Below are positions 48,586 through 55,979 of a stretch of DNA of 64,000 bases, piece after piece. Made by a program: the position numbers and the translations under genes. This DNA comes from Vulcanimicrobiota bacterium (GTDB lineage: Bacteria; Vulcanimicrobiota; Vulcanimicrobiia; Vulcanimicrobiales; Vulcanimicrobiaceae), in NCBI GenBank assembly GCA_019240755.1, contig JAFAXS010000045.1, positions 1 through 64,000 of the forward strand, read 5' to 3'. Every line of letters begins with the position of its first letter. Positions within the stretch are counted from its first letter, which is position 1. The notes beneath the pieces are model-generated. The model was not told where the DNA came from. It ran no database searches and saw only the letters and a program-made list of their open reading frames with translations.

Positions 48586-49442
48586 GGCGGCACGCTCGCT
48601 GCCGGAAGCTCGCCGAACCGGTTCAGCGTCAGGATCGTTATTTGACCGTCCCGCACCAGCGCAACTTCCGGCGAAACCGCACGGCGCCTGGCGCTGCCCT
48701 GCTCGGCGGCGATGTACGTCGCGATTCGAAGCTGCGTCGCCGTCAGATCGACGGCGAAGATGCGCGCCTTTGCGTCGCCGGCAGCGCCCGCGTGCGCAAT
48801 GCCGCCGAGCCGGCCGAATACCACGATGTCGCCGGTCGCAACCAACTCCGCCCCGGGATTGACGTCGCCGACCACGACGATGTGGCCGCCGTGATGGAGC
48901 GCCTGACCGCCGCGGAGCGTGGCCGTTTGATAGAGCGCCGTCGGGTGGGCTTCGACGAGGCGCAGCGCGGGCTGCCGCGGTTCTTTCGCGTCGACGCGCA
49001 GCCGTGGAACGCTTGCCTCGCCGCGCCGCCGGCGCGCTGCGATATCCTTGCGCGCCCCCGCGAAATCGGCAATCAGCGATCGCGCCGAATCGGAAAGCTT
49101 GATCTCGGGACGGCTCTCGAACTCCAGCCCGGCGTTCGCCGCGAGCTCCGGAAGCGCGACGTAACCGCCGGCAAGGCCTCGTAAGGTGATGCCGGCGGCG
49201 CTCAACACGGCGCGAAGGCGCCCGATGATCTCGGCCGTCGGCACCGCGTTGCCGAAATTTGCGATGGCGGAGCTGCCGCTGTAGAAGCTGGGCTGCTGGG
49301 CGAGGCGAGCCTCGAGCTGATCGAGCCCAGTTTCGAGCGCATGCTCGGGCAGCGTGACTTCAAGGCCGTCTCGCCGGCCCCGCAAGAGTGTCACGCCGTG
49401 CTGTGCGCGAACGCTAAACTGTAAACCCTGCGCCCTCCACAC
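48582..49442 (-). CDS. minC: Septum-site inhibitor MinC
   Basis: MinC inhibits FtsZ polymers near the poles and is delivered by MinD. The 286-residue protein has an N-terminal FtsZ-binding domain (LQFSVRAQHGVTLLRGRRDG and a GNAVPTAEIIGRL region). A charged linker (about residues 140-180) leads to the C-terminal beta-helix with GGHIVVVGDVNPGAELVATGDIVVFGRLGGIAHAG, the MinD-binding domain. It is longer than E. coli MinC (231) because of the linker. Start GTG 49442; an earlier start is not seen. It leads the min operon and diverges from the M48 protease gene. Confidence 0.93.
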   Translation of the reverse strand: MWRAQGLQFSVRAQHGVTLLRGRRDGLEVTLPEHALETGLDQLEARLAQQPSFYSGSSAIANFGNAVPTAEIIGRLRAVLSAAGITLRGLAGGYVALPELAANAGLEFESRPEIKLSDSARSLIADFAGARKDIAARRRRGEASVPRLRVDAKEPRQPALRLVEAHPTALYQTATLRGGQALHHGGHIVVVGDVNPGAELVATGDIVVFGRLGGIAHAGAAGDAKARIFAVDLTATQLRIATYIAAEQGSARRRAVSPEVALVRDGQITILTLNRFGELPAASVPP

Positions 49443-49472
49443 GAAACTCGCAGATTCTTAACGTTGTCCACA

Positions 49473-49478
49473 TATAAT
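49473..49478 (+). promoter_or_regulatory. Consensus -10 box between minC and the M48 gene
   Basis: A perfect TATAAT at 49473-49478 in the 69-base divergent gap would place a plus-strand start near 49485 for the M48 gene. The overlapping TATTAT on the minus strand (49479-49474) could serve minC. No good -35 box is seen at the usual spacing for either direction, so this is only a partial promoter call. Confidence 0.4.
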
Positions 49479-49511
49479 ACACAGCGCACGGGCATACGCT
49501 AGAACGGACCC

Positions 49512-51602
49512 GTGCTAAAAAGGAAGCCATATCGTATCATGTTGCGTCGCATCGTTCCACTCGTCGTCGCTGCCTCATTGCTGGCAGGCGCGGTTGCTCC
49601 TGCGCCGGTCGGCGCCATGTCTACGCAATCCGAGATCGCACTGGGGCAGGCCGAGGATCAGCAGATCGTCGCCAGCAGCGTCATCGAAACGGATCCACTG
49701 CTCAACGCCTACGTCCAAGGCATCACCGGGAACCTTTGGAATCAGGTTGAGCGCAAGGACGTTCCCTATTCCGTAAAGATCCTCAAGGACAGCCAGATCA
49801 ACTCGTTTGCGACCATGGGTGGGTTCGTCTACGTCAACGAGGGGCTCATCGACTTCGTGCAGTCGGACGACGAGCTGGCGAGCGTGCTGGGACACGAAAC
49901 GGGCCACATCGAGCGGCGCCACGTCCTCACTAGTTACTCGAAGGCAGAGATCCTGAACATCCTGTTCGGCATCGCCTCGATCTTCTCGCCCATCATCTAC
50001 CAGTTTGGCGGCCTGGCCGAGGCCGGCTTGATGGCGAAGATTTCTCGTGAGGACGAGATCCAAGCCGATCGCTACGGTCTGCAACTGATGTCGCGCGCCG
50101 GCTACGATCCCGAATCAATGGTAACGATGATGGCGCATCTCGCGGTGTTGCAAAACGAGCACAACGACGCCGTCAGCAAGTATTTGGAAGACCACCCCGA
50201 CCCGAGTTCCCGCATCGCCCATCTCATGGGCTATCCCGAGCTCGATCCGAGCGACGTAACGCTCGCGCAGCAACTCGTGCAGGCATCCGGCGACGAGGAG
50301 CATGCGCGTTACGAATTCTCACGGCTGCGCCTCGAACAACTCCTAAAGAAAGATCCGAATAACCCCGAAGCGCTGCTGGAACTCGGACAATCGGAGCTTG
50401 CCTTGGGCCTGCCGAATAAGAGCGAGCAAACGTTGGCGGAGGCGGCGCAACTCGGCACGCCGGCGACGCGCGCGGCCGCGAACGCCCGGATCGCAGCGCT
50501 TCGCCAAATGGAGATTCAGCACGTCACCCTGACGAAGCCCGATCTGCCGAAGCTCCAATCGTCCGTCACGTCGGCCGCTGCCTCGCACGCGCTCGGCGCG
50601 ACGGAGATCGCGCAACGGGCCGCACAGGGCAAAGACCAGTTAAAGGCAGTTACGAGCCGTCTCGAGACGCTGCAATACGAAGTTCCCGACCTCAGTCGCA
50701 TCGACGTAAAGCGCGGTTCGAAGGTCGAGGCAATCGTCAAGAACCTCAATTCGATAACCCGCTCGCTCAACAGTGCCCTCCAGGATGCCGGCGGCGGCTC
50801 AGGGCCGATCGGCGGCGTCGGGTCGCTGGAAAAGAACAAGGAGAGCGGCCTGCTCAAGGATAGCGCCGACATCTATCAAGAGATGCTCGCGCCATTTGCG
50901 ATGCGCCCAGTTCCGACGGAGTCGGTCGCGCTCTTTCCATCCTACCCGGCGATGATGAACGGTCTCTCGCTTTCCGACGGTGAGATGCTCCGGTCGGTCG
51001 ATGCGGCGCGCGCCTCGCTGACGATGCTCGATCAAACCTTCGGCGACTTGGACGAATTCCTCAAAGCGCTCGATCACGCAACGTTGAGCTTCAGCGGCGA
51101 CATTAGCGAGAGCGAGTACATGGTGCTGCAGCCGATGATGCGCCGGGTCGTAGAGGAGTTCAACGCCGCGGCGACCGCGGCATCGCAGGGAGCCCAGCTC
51201 TTCAACTTGGCGCGCTCGCGAGTGCTCTCGAATCGCATCACGCTGCTGGGTCTCGGAACGTCACCGCAAATCTATTCCACGTTGCGCTATTCTCTGCAGC
51301 GGCGATTCGGGATGGACGGCGTTGACTACCGGACGATGCTTCGCGAAGGCCTCACACCCGGAGACGTGGCGGCAGCCACCATCATCGCCGCCGACATCAA
51401 GAGCACGCCGCAGAGCGTGATCGCCGAAGCGAAGAGCTCGGGACGCACCGTCATTGACGTAGCGAACGACCACAAGATGCACGCATGGCCGCTCGAGATC
51501 TTTCTAGGGCTCGTCTATCTCGACTATACGGACGATCCGACGAAAGAGCTGCGCAAGGCGGACGGAACGCTCGCCGTCGACCTCAACAAGCTGGGTCTCT
51601 AG
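49512..51602 (+). CDS. M48 family periplasmic metalloprotease with a long C-terminal region
   Basis: This is a zinc metalloprotease of the BepA/HtpX group, which in diderm bacteria helps clear misassembled outer-membrane proteins. The 696-residue protein has a signal peptide (about residues 10-35) and HETGH at His128-Glu129-His132, with the third ligand Glu182 in DEIQADRYG. A TPR-like stretch (about 270-340, PEALLELGQSELALG) follows. The remaining 350 residues are helical and of unknown type; BepA is only about 490 residues. The GTG start at 49512 and ATG at 49539 are both possible. It is followed 13 bases later by a DUF697 protein gene. Confidence 0.9.
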   Translation: MLKRKPYRIMLRRIVPLVVAASLLAGAVAPAPVGAMSTQSEIALGQAEDQQIVASSVIETDPLLNAYVQGITGNLWNQVERKDVPYSVKILKDSQINSFATMGGFVYVNEGLIDFVQSDDELASVLGHETGHIERRHVLTSYSKAEILNILFGIASIFSPIIYQFGGLAEAGLMAKISREDEIQADRYGLQLMSRAGYDPESMVTMMAHLAVLQNEHNDAVSKYLEDHPDPSSRIAHLMGYPELDPSDVTLAQQLVQASGDEEHARYEFSRLRLEQLLKKDPNNPEALLELGQSELALGLPNKSEQTLAEAAQLGTPATRAAANARIAALRQMEIQHVTLTKPDLPKLQSSVTSAAASHALGATEIAQRAAQGKDQLKAVTSRLETLQYEVPDLSRIDVKRGSKVEAIVKNLNSITRSLNSALQDAGGGSGPIGGVGSLEKNKESGLLKDSADIYQEMLAPFAMRPVPTESVALFPSYPAMMNGLSLSDGEMLRSVDAARASLTMLDQTFGDLDEFLKALDHATLSFSGDISESEYMVLQPMMRRVVEEFNAAATAASQGAQLFNLARSRVLSNRITLLGLGTSPQIYSTLRYSLQRRFGMDGVDYRTMLREGLTPGDVAAATIIAADIKSTPQSVIAEAKSSGRTVIDVANDHKMHAWPLEIFLGLVYLDYTDDPTKELRKADGTLAVDLNKLGL

Positions 51603-51615
51603 GGTACGTGCTCGC

Positions 51616-52602
51616 ATGACGGCCGGAGCCGACGCGCGGTCCCTGTTGGGTTTGCTCCGCAAAGGGATCGACGTCCGGGCGGTCGGCGCTCACGTTCGCA
51701 AGCCGTTCCGGTTCTTGCTCTGCGGCGATCCCGCGTTGGTTTCCGAGATGCGGTCGCTATTGCTGCGCGGACACGCACAACCGATTCCACCTGAAGCCTC
51801 CGCGTGTTTGGAGACCTTACGGCCTGAAGCGCCCGCGCTGACGAACTGGCGCGAAGCTCGCGCGATCGTGTTCCTCGGGCGGCGAGGAGATCTCGCAGGC
51901 GCGGCGCTGACGCAACTGAGCGGCGCGCGCGTGCCGATCCTCGCGATCACCGTCGACCCGGACGCGTCGTCCGCAGGACCGTCGGCATTGCCTGCGCGCG
52001 GCGAAGTCGGCGAGTATGTCGTCGGAGACATCGCCGTGGCAGAACTGCGCTTACGCGTGTTTCCACATCTGGTTGAGTCTGCGAAGGGGGCGGAGATCGC
52101 GGTCGGCCGGCATTTGCCGGTCCTGCGAGAAACCGTCGCGGCAAAACTCACCAAGGACGCCGCCAACAACGCGCTCAAAGTCGCCCTCGCGAGCGCTGTG
52201 GTCGACCACATTCCCGTGCTCGGCTTGGCTCTCGGCGCCGTCGCATCGGCAGGCGACATGGTCGCGATCACCGGCATCCAGGTCATGCTCATGCTGCACA
52301 TCGAGGCCGCCTATGGGCGCGATCCCGACCTTCAGAGGACGTGGCAGCTCTTACCGGTGATCGGCGGAGGCTTCGGATGGCGTGCGCTCGCCCGCGAACT
52401 CGCCGGCTTCGTTCCGGTCGCGGGACTGGCGATCAAAGGCGCAATCGCTTATGCCGGAACGATCGTCGTCGGCGAAGGCGTGACATTCTTTTTGGAGCAC
52501 GGGCACGAGATGTCGCGCGGACAAGCCGCGGAGCTTTACGATCGCACCAAGAAAGACGCGCTGCGAATCGGTCGAGACCTAGTGTCGAAGCTTCGCCGTT
52601 AG
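51616..52602 (+). CDS. DUF697 (YcjF-like) membrane protein
   Basis: The 328-residue protein has a soluble N-terminal half (about 1-165) with VPILAITVDPD, a loosely GTPase-like layout but no visible P-loop. A C-terminal half (about 190-310) has hydrophobic helices around VVDHIPVLGLALGAVASAGDMVAITGIQVMLMLHIEAAYG and GFVPVAGLAIKGAIAYAGTIVVGEGVTFFL, characteristic of DUF697. The family often partners with GTPases of the Era-like or YcjX type, none of which is seen here. It lies between the M48 protease and a MOSC gene, perhaps as one operon. Function unknown. Confidence 0.75.
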   Translation: MTAGADARSLLGLLRKGIDVRAVGAHVRKPFRFLLCGDPALVSEMRSLLLRGHAQPIPPEASACLETLRPEAPALTNWREARAIVFLGRRGDLAGAALTQLSGARVPILAITVDPDASSAGPSALPARGEVGEYVVGDIAVAELRLRVFPHLVESAKGAEIAVGRHLPVLRETVAAKLTKDAANNALKVALASAVVDHIPVLGLALGAVASAGDMVAITGIQVMLMLHIEAAYGRDPDLQRTWQLLPVIGGGFGWRALARELAGFVPVAGLAIKGAIAYAGTIVVGEGVTFFLEHGHEMSRGQAAELYDRTKKDALRIGRDLVSKLRR

Positions 52603-52603
52603 C

Positions 52604-53254
52604 GTGCGCGACGCGCGCGGCATGTTCGTCGGTACGCTCGCCGCAATTCAGCGATATCCCGTCAAGAGTCTTCGCCCGCAAGCATTGGACGGCGCGCGGA
52701 TCGAACGCGACGGAATCCCGGGAGACCGCACCGAGGCGCTGTTCGTTCGGGCCGGGGCGCAACGCGTCGGAAAGACCTATCGCGGCAAGGAGAACGACCG
52801 GCTCCATCTGATCTCCGAAACGAGCGACGCGCGCGATGCCGCAGCGGGACGCGGAGTCGACGTCGAGGTGCGCGGCGGCGAACGTTTCTTCGATGCAGCC
52901 CCGATCTCGCTCGTGATCGATTGCTGGTTGGATGCGCTGAGCCGGCACGTCGGCTATGCCGTGGAGTGGCAGCGCTTTCGTCCCAACTTTTTCGTGCGCG
53001 GCGGCGGAAACTTTGCTTTGCTCGAGAGCGCGCTGGTCGGAGCGACGCTCTCCATCGGGCACGCGAACTTCGCTGTTCGGAGCCCGATCCTGCGCTGCGT
53101 CGTCCCAACGTACGATCCGTACTCTTCGGGTAAGGATCCTGCGGTGCTGCGCTTCATTGCCAACGAGCGCGAGAACGTCATGGGGATTTATTGCGACGTT
53201 GTCGCCCCGGGCGAGGTCCGCGTCGGCGACGCCGTCGTCCGCAGCGATGCATGA
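52604..53254 (+). CDS. MOSC domain-containing protein
   Basis: MOSC domains bind molybdenum cofactor or transfer sulphur in molybdoenzymes such as YcbX/YiiM and mARC. The protein of about 216 residues has the MOSC_N-like IQRYPVKSLRPQALDGARIERDGIPGDR, NFFVRGGGNFALLESALVGA, and the conserved cysteine in ILRCVVPTYDP. Its start is GTG 52604, or ATG 52622 (MFVGTL), which better fits the family. It follows the DUF697 gene after a single base and converges on recR. No molybdoenzyme is seen nearby, so the role is general detoxification or cofactor handling (inference). Confidence 0.88.
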   Translation: MRDARGMFVGTLAAIQRYPVKSLRPQALDGARIERDGIPGDRTEALFVRAGAQRVGKTYRGKENDRLHLISETSDARDAAAGRGVDVEVRGGERFFDAAPISLVIDCWLDALSRHVGYAVEWQRFRPNFFVRGGGNFALLESALVGATLSIGHANFAVRSPILRCVVPTYDPYSSGKDPAVLRFIANERENVMGIYCDVVAPGEVRVGDAVVRSDA

Positions 53255-53255
53255 C

Positions 53256-53284
53256 GAGGCGCCGCCTTACTTTGACGGCGCCTC
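53256..53284 (+). terminator. Long GC-rich hairpin after the MOSC gene
   Basis: A perfect 9-bp stem, GAGGCGCCG (53256-53264) with CGGCGCCTC (53276-53284), encloses an 11-base loop, just past the MOSC stop. No T-run follows, so it may end transcription with Rho or just stabilise the mRNA 3' end. The remaining 115 bases up to the recR stop include smaller inverted repeats (CTAAT-CCAT-ATTAG and a CCGGC/GCCGG pair), fitting a two-way termination zone between converging genes. Confidence 0.55.
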
Positions 53285-53399
53285 GACCGCCCACGCCCGG
53301 TTAGGGTTCCAGCATAGCCGGTAGCGCGTCGGCGCGCCCTAACTAATCCATATTAGACCGACCGGCATTGCCGGCCGGTGCTGCCGATTGGCTCTCAAT

Positions 53400-53999
53400 C
53401 TAGATTTCCCGCCGGCCTTCCAAGGCTTTGGTGATCGTGATCTCATCGGCGTAATCCAGATCGCCGCCGATCGGCAGGCCGTAGGCCAGTCGCGTGACTG
53501 TGACGCCGAGCGGTTGCAGCAGGCGCGATAGATAGAGCGCCGTGGCTTCGCCTTCCGCGTTGGGATTCGTCGCCAAGATGATCTCGTGCGGCTCCTCGCG
53601 ACCGATTCGTTCGACCAGATCCTTGACGTGCAGTTGCGCCGGACCGATGCCGTCGATGGGCGAGATCAAGCCGCCGAGCACGTGATAGCGGCCCTTGAAA
53701 GCCCCGGTGCGCTCGATTGCATAGACGTCCTTAGCGTCCGCGACCACGCAGAACGTTGCCGCGTCGCGCCGTTCGTCGGCGCAAAACTCGCAGAGGCCGT
53801 TCTCGGCGAGCGCAAAGCACGTGGGGCAGGACGTGACCCCGTTCGTCAGCGCGAGGATGGCTTGGGCCAAACTCGCCGCTTCGTGCCGCGGTCGGTTCAG
53901 GAGGTGGAATACGAGCCGCGCAGCGGTCTTGGGTCCGATCGTCGGAAGCTTGCTCAACTCCCCGATCAGAGCTGCAACGGGGCTCGCGATCTTCGTCAC
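53400..53999 (-). CDS. recR: Recombination mediator RecR
   Basis: RecR joins RecF and RecO to load RecA at gaps. The 199-residue protein has the N-terminal helix-hairpin-helix (LSKLPTIGPKTAARLVFHLL), a Cys4 zinc finger (CPTCFALAENGLCEFC), the Toprim domain (CVVADAKDVYAIERTGAFKGRYHVLGGLISPIDGIGP) and the C-terminal part (RLAYGLPIGGDLDYADEITITKAL). Its length and motif order are canonical. It overlaps ybaB by ATGA-type coupling, giving the widespread dnaX-ybaB-recR operon. Confidence 0.96.
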   Translation of the reverse strand: MTKIASPVAALIGELSKLPTIGPKTAARLVFHLLNRPRHEAASLAQAILALTNGVTSCPTCFALAENGLCEFCADERRDAATFCVVADAKDVYAIERTGAFKGRYHVLGGLISPIDGIGPAQLHVKDLVERIGREEPHEIILATNPNAEGEATALYLSRLLQPLGVTVTRLAYGLPIGGDLDYADEITITKALEGRREI

Positions 54000-54304
54000 G
54001 GCATTCCCGGAATGCGCATCCCCCCGGTCACGGAGGCCATGCGTTTTTGCGACGTCTCGCTCGCATTACGCAGTGCCTCGTTGACGGCGACGGTGACGAG
54101 ATCTTCGAGTGTCTCGATGTCGTCCGGGTCCACCGCGTCCTTGGCAATTCGAATGCGCTTGACGCGCGTGTCGCAGCTCATCTCCACCGTGACCGAGCCG
54201 CCGGCGGCGCTGCCCGTGACGACCGTCTCGGCGAGCTCTTTCTGCGCCTTGACCATCTCGGCTTGCATTTTCTTGAACTGCGCCATCAAATGTGCTTGGT
54301 TCAT
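53996..54304 (-). CDS. ybaB: YbaB/EbfC family nucleoid-associated protein
   Basis: A 102-residue DNA-binding protein, homologous to EbfC/YbaB, that coats DNA as a dimer. The N-terminal helix (MAQFKKMQAEMVKAQKELAE) is followed by a beta-sheet (SVTVEMSCDTRVKRIRIAKDAVDPDDIETLEDLV) and a C-terminal helix. It sits between dnaX and recR with 4-base overlaps on both sides, the conserved order. The C-terminal MTGG-like tail (VTGGMRIPGMP) is standard. Role: local nucleoid organisation and perhaps transcription tuning. Confidence 0.95.
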   Translation of the reverse strand: MNQAHLMAQFKKMQAEMVKAQKELAETVVTGSAAGGSVTVEMSCDTRVKRIRIAKDAVDPDDIETLEDLVTVAVNEALRNASETSQKRMASVTGGMRIPGMP

Positions 54305-55839
54305 CGGATCCGTTCGTTCGCATAGTCGAAGAGCGCATCGGCGTCCGGCGCCTCCGGCATTGCGGCCGAAAAACCGCTCGCGTCGACTCTGGCGCGCACC
54401 TGCAACGGTACTCCCAAGACCTCGGCGATGGCCGCTTCGATGAGCTTGGCGTGCTCGCGCACGAGGTCGGCATTCCAGTTGCTCGGAAGCTTCAAAACGA
54501 CGGAACTCCCCTCGACCGACTCAACCGCCGCGCGCGACAACACCGCGCGCAACGGCTGACGCTCGCTCTCCACTTTCGTCCGGACGCGTTGCCACGCCGC
54601 TCGCACCTGATGCAGCGACACTCCCTCGGCGTGCGCGGCCGCCGGCGCAGCTTCGGCGGCAGATTCGCGCAAGGCCGGGGCCGGCAAAGGTGGACCCGAT
54701 ACGGCCATTGCGTTCTCGAGCGTGGCCACGCGCGTGCCCAAAGCGTCGAGCGACGGATCTTCGGGCGTTAGAATGAAGCGCAGTAACGCCGCCTCGAGTT
54801 CGAGTCGCGCGTTTCCGCCGCTACGCGCGAGCGCAAGCCCCTCCCCAAACGTGCGCAGCGCGCGAACCAGCATCGCCTGCGACAGCCCTTGTGCGGCCAC
54901 AGCAGTCCGCTGGGCATCGTCCGGCGCGAGGTCGCGCGCCAGCAGGTTCGGGTCGATGCGCGCGATCAGCAGGTTGCGAAAGCCTGCGATCAGCGAGCGG
55001 ATCAGCACTTGAAAGTCGATTCCCGCATCGCCGGCATTTTCGGCCGCCCGCAACGCCTCCGCCGGATCTCGCGCGACGATCGCCCCGATCAATGCCTGCG
55101 CGAAGCTGCGTCCGCTCGATCCGAAGGCGAGGTCCAGCATCGCCGCGTCGACCGGCGCCCCCTGCGAAAACGCCGCAAGCTGTTCGAGCATCGTTAGCGC
55201 GTCACGCAATCCGCCCTCGGCGCGATAGGCGATGGCGGCCAGCGCGTCTTCCTCGACGGCGATTCCTTCCTGTCCGGCGATTTCACGCATGCGGTCGATC
55301 ATCACCGGCACTGCGATGCGGCGGAACGCGTAACGCTGACAGCGCGACAGAATCGTGACCGGAAGCTTTTCGGGCTCGGTCGTGGCCAAGATGAAGAGAG
55401 CGTGCGCCGGCGGTTCTTCGAGCGTCTTGAGAAACGCGTTGGCCCCCTCGCGCGTCAGCATGTGCGCCTCATCGATGATGTAAATCTTCATTCGCATCGT
55501 GGCCGGCGCAAACTTCACCGCTTCACGCAGCCTGCGAATCTCATCGATGCCGCGATTGCTCGCCGCGTCGATCTCGAGCACGTCCAGCGCCGTCCCAGCC
55601 AACATCGCGACGCAGTTCTCGCACGTATTGTCGGGGGTGACGGTCGGGCCCAAGGCGCAGTTCACGCACCGCGCCAAAATTTTAGCGGCCGAAGTTTTCC
55701 CGGAACCGCGCGGACCCGAAAAGAGATATGCGTGCGCCAGTTTTCCACTTTCGATCGCGGCAGACAGCGTGCGAACGACGGCGTCTTGGCCAACGAGATC
55801 GGCAAACGTTAAGGGCCGCCAGGTACGGTAGAGAGACAC
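54301..55839 (-). CDS. dnaX: DNA polymerase III gamma/tau subunit
   Basis: The clamp-loader ATPase organises the replisome. The 512-residue protein has Walker A GPRGSGKTS, a zinc finger (CVNC and CENC), the DEAH-like DEAHML box, and sensor SRCQRYAFRR. Domain III comes next, followed by an Ala-rich linker and a C-terminal region. It is shorter than E. coli tau (643), so the polymerase-binding part may be reduced or the gene may produce only one form. I did not find a clear A6G-type frameshift signal. It starts at GTG 55839 and diverges from recQ. Confidence 0.95.
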   Translation of the reverse strand: MSLYRTWRPLTFADLVGQDAVVRTLSAAIESGKLAHAYLFSGPRGSGKTSAAKILARCVNCALGPTVTPDNTCENCVAMLAGTALDVLEIDAASNRGIDEIRRLREAVKFAPATMRMKIYIIDEAHMLTREGANAFLKTLEEPPAHALFILATTEPEKLPVTILSRCQRYAFRRIAVPVMIDRMREIAGQEGIAVEEDALAAIAYRAEGGLRDALTMLEQLAAFSQGAPVDAAMLDLAFGSSGRSFAQALIGAIVARDPAEALRAAENAGDAGIDFQVLIRSLIAGFRNLLIARIDPNLLARDLAPDDAQRTAVAAQGLSQAMLVRALRTFGEGLALARSGGNARLELEAALLRFILTPEDPSLDALGTRVATLENAMAVSGPPLPAPALRESAAEAAPAAAHAEGVSLHQVRAAWQRVRTKVESERQPLRAVLSRAAVESVEGSSVVLKLPSNWNADLVREHAKLIEAAIAEVLGVPLQVRARVDASGFSAAMPEAPDADALFDYANERIR

Positions 55840-55979
55840 GGACCACGAACTTTAGCGGAGCGTTTGGAGGGTGCCTGCCGGCGGGTACAGTTGCAACGAA
55901 CCGGACCGCACGATGGTTATGAGAGTTGCTTCCCAAGCAGCGGAGCTTGGTTCATTTTTGGGATCGGAAAATAAGAAGG
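55840..55979. other. Divergent control region between dnaX and recQ
   Basis: The 140 bases between the two starts hold a hairpin, CCAAGC (55933-55938) and GCTTGG (55945-55950) with a 6-base loop, in the presumed recQ leader. AT-rich stretches are near 55950-55975. A TTGCAA box near 55890 could be part of a promoter toward recQ, but the spacing to a possible -10 is not ideal. TTG 55926 is a possible alternative recQ start. Confidence 0.35.

Noticed and set aside
54301-55839. Programmed frameshift in dnaX producing gamma and tau
   Set aside because: I could not find an A6G-type slippery run with a following hairpin in the reading frame; only one product is supported.
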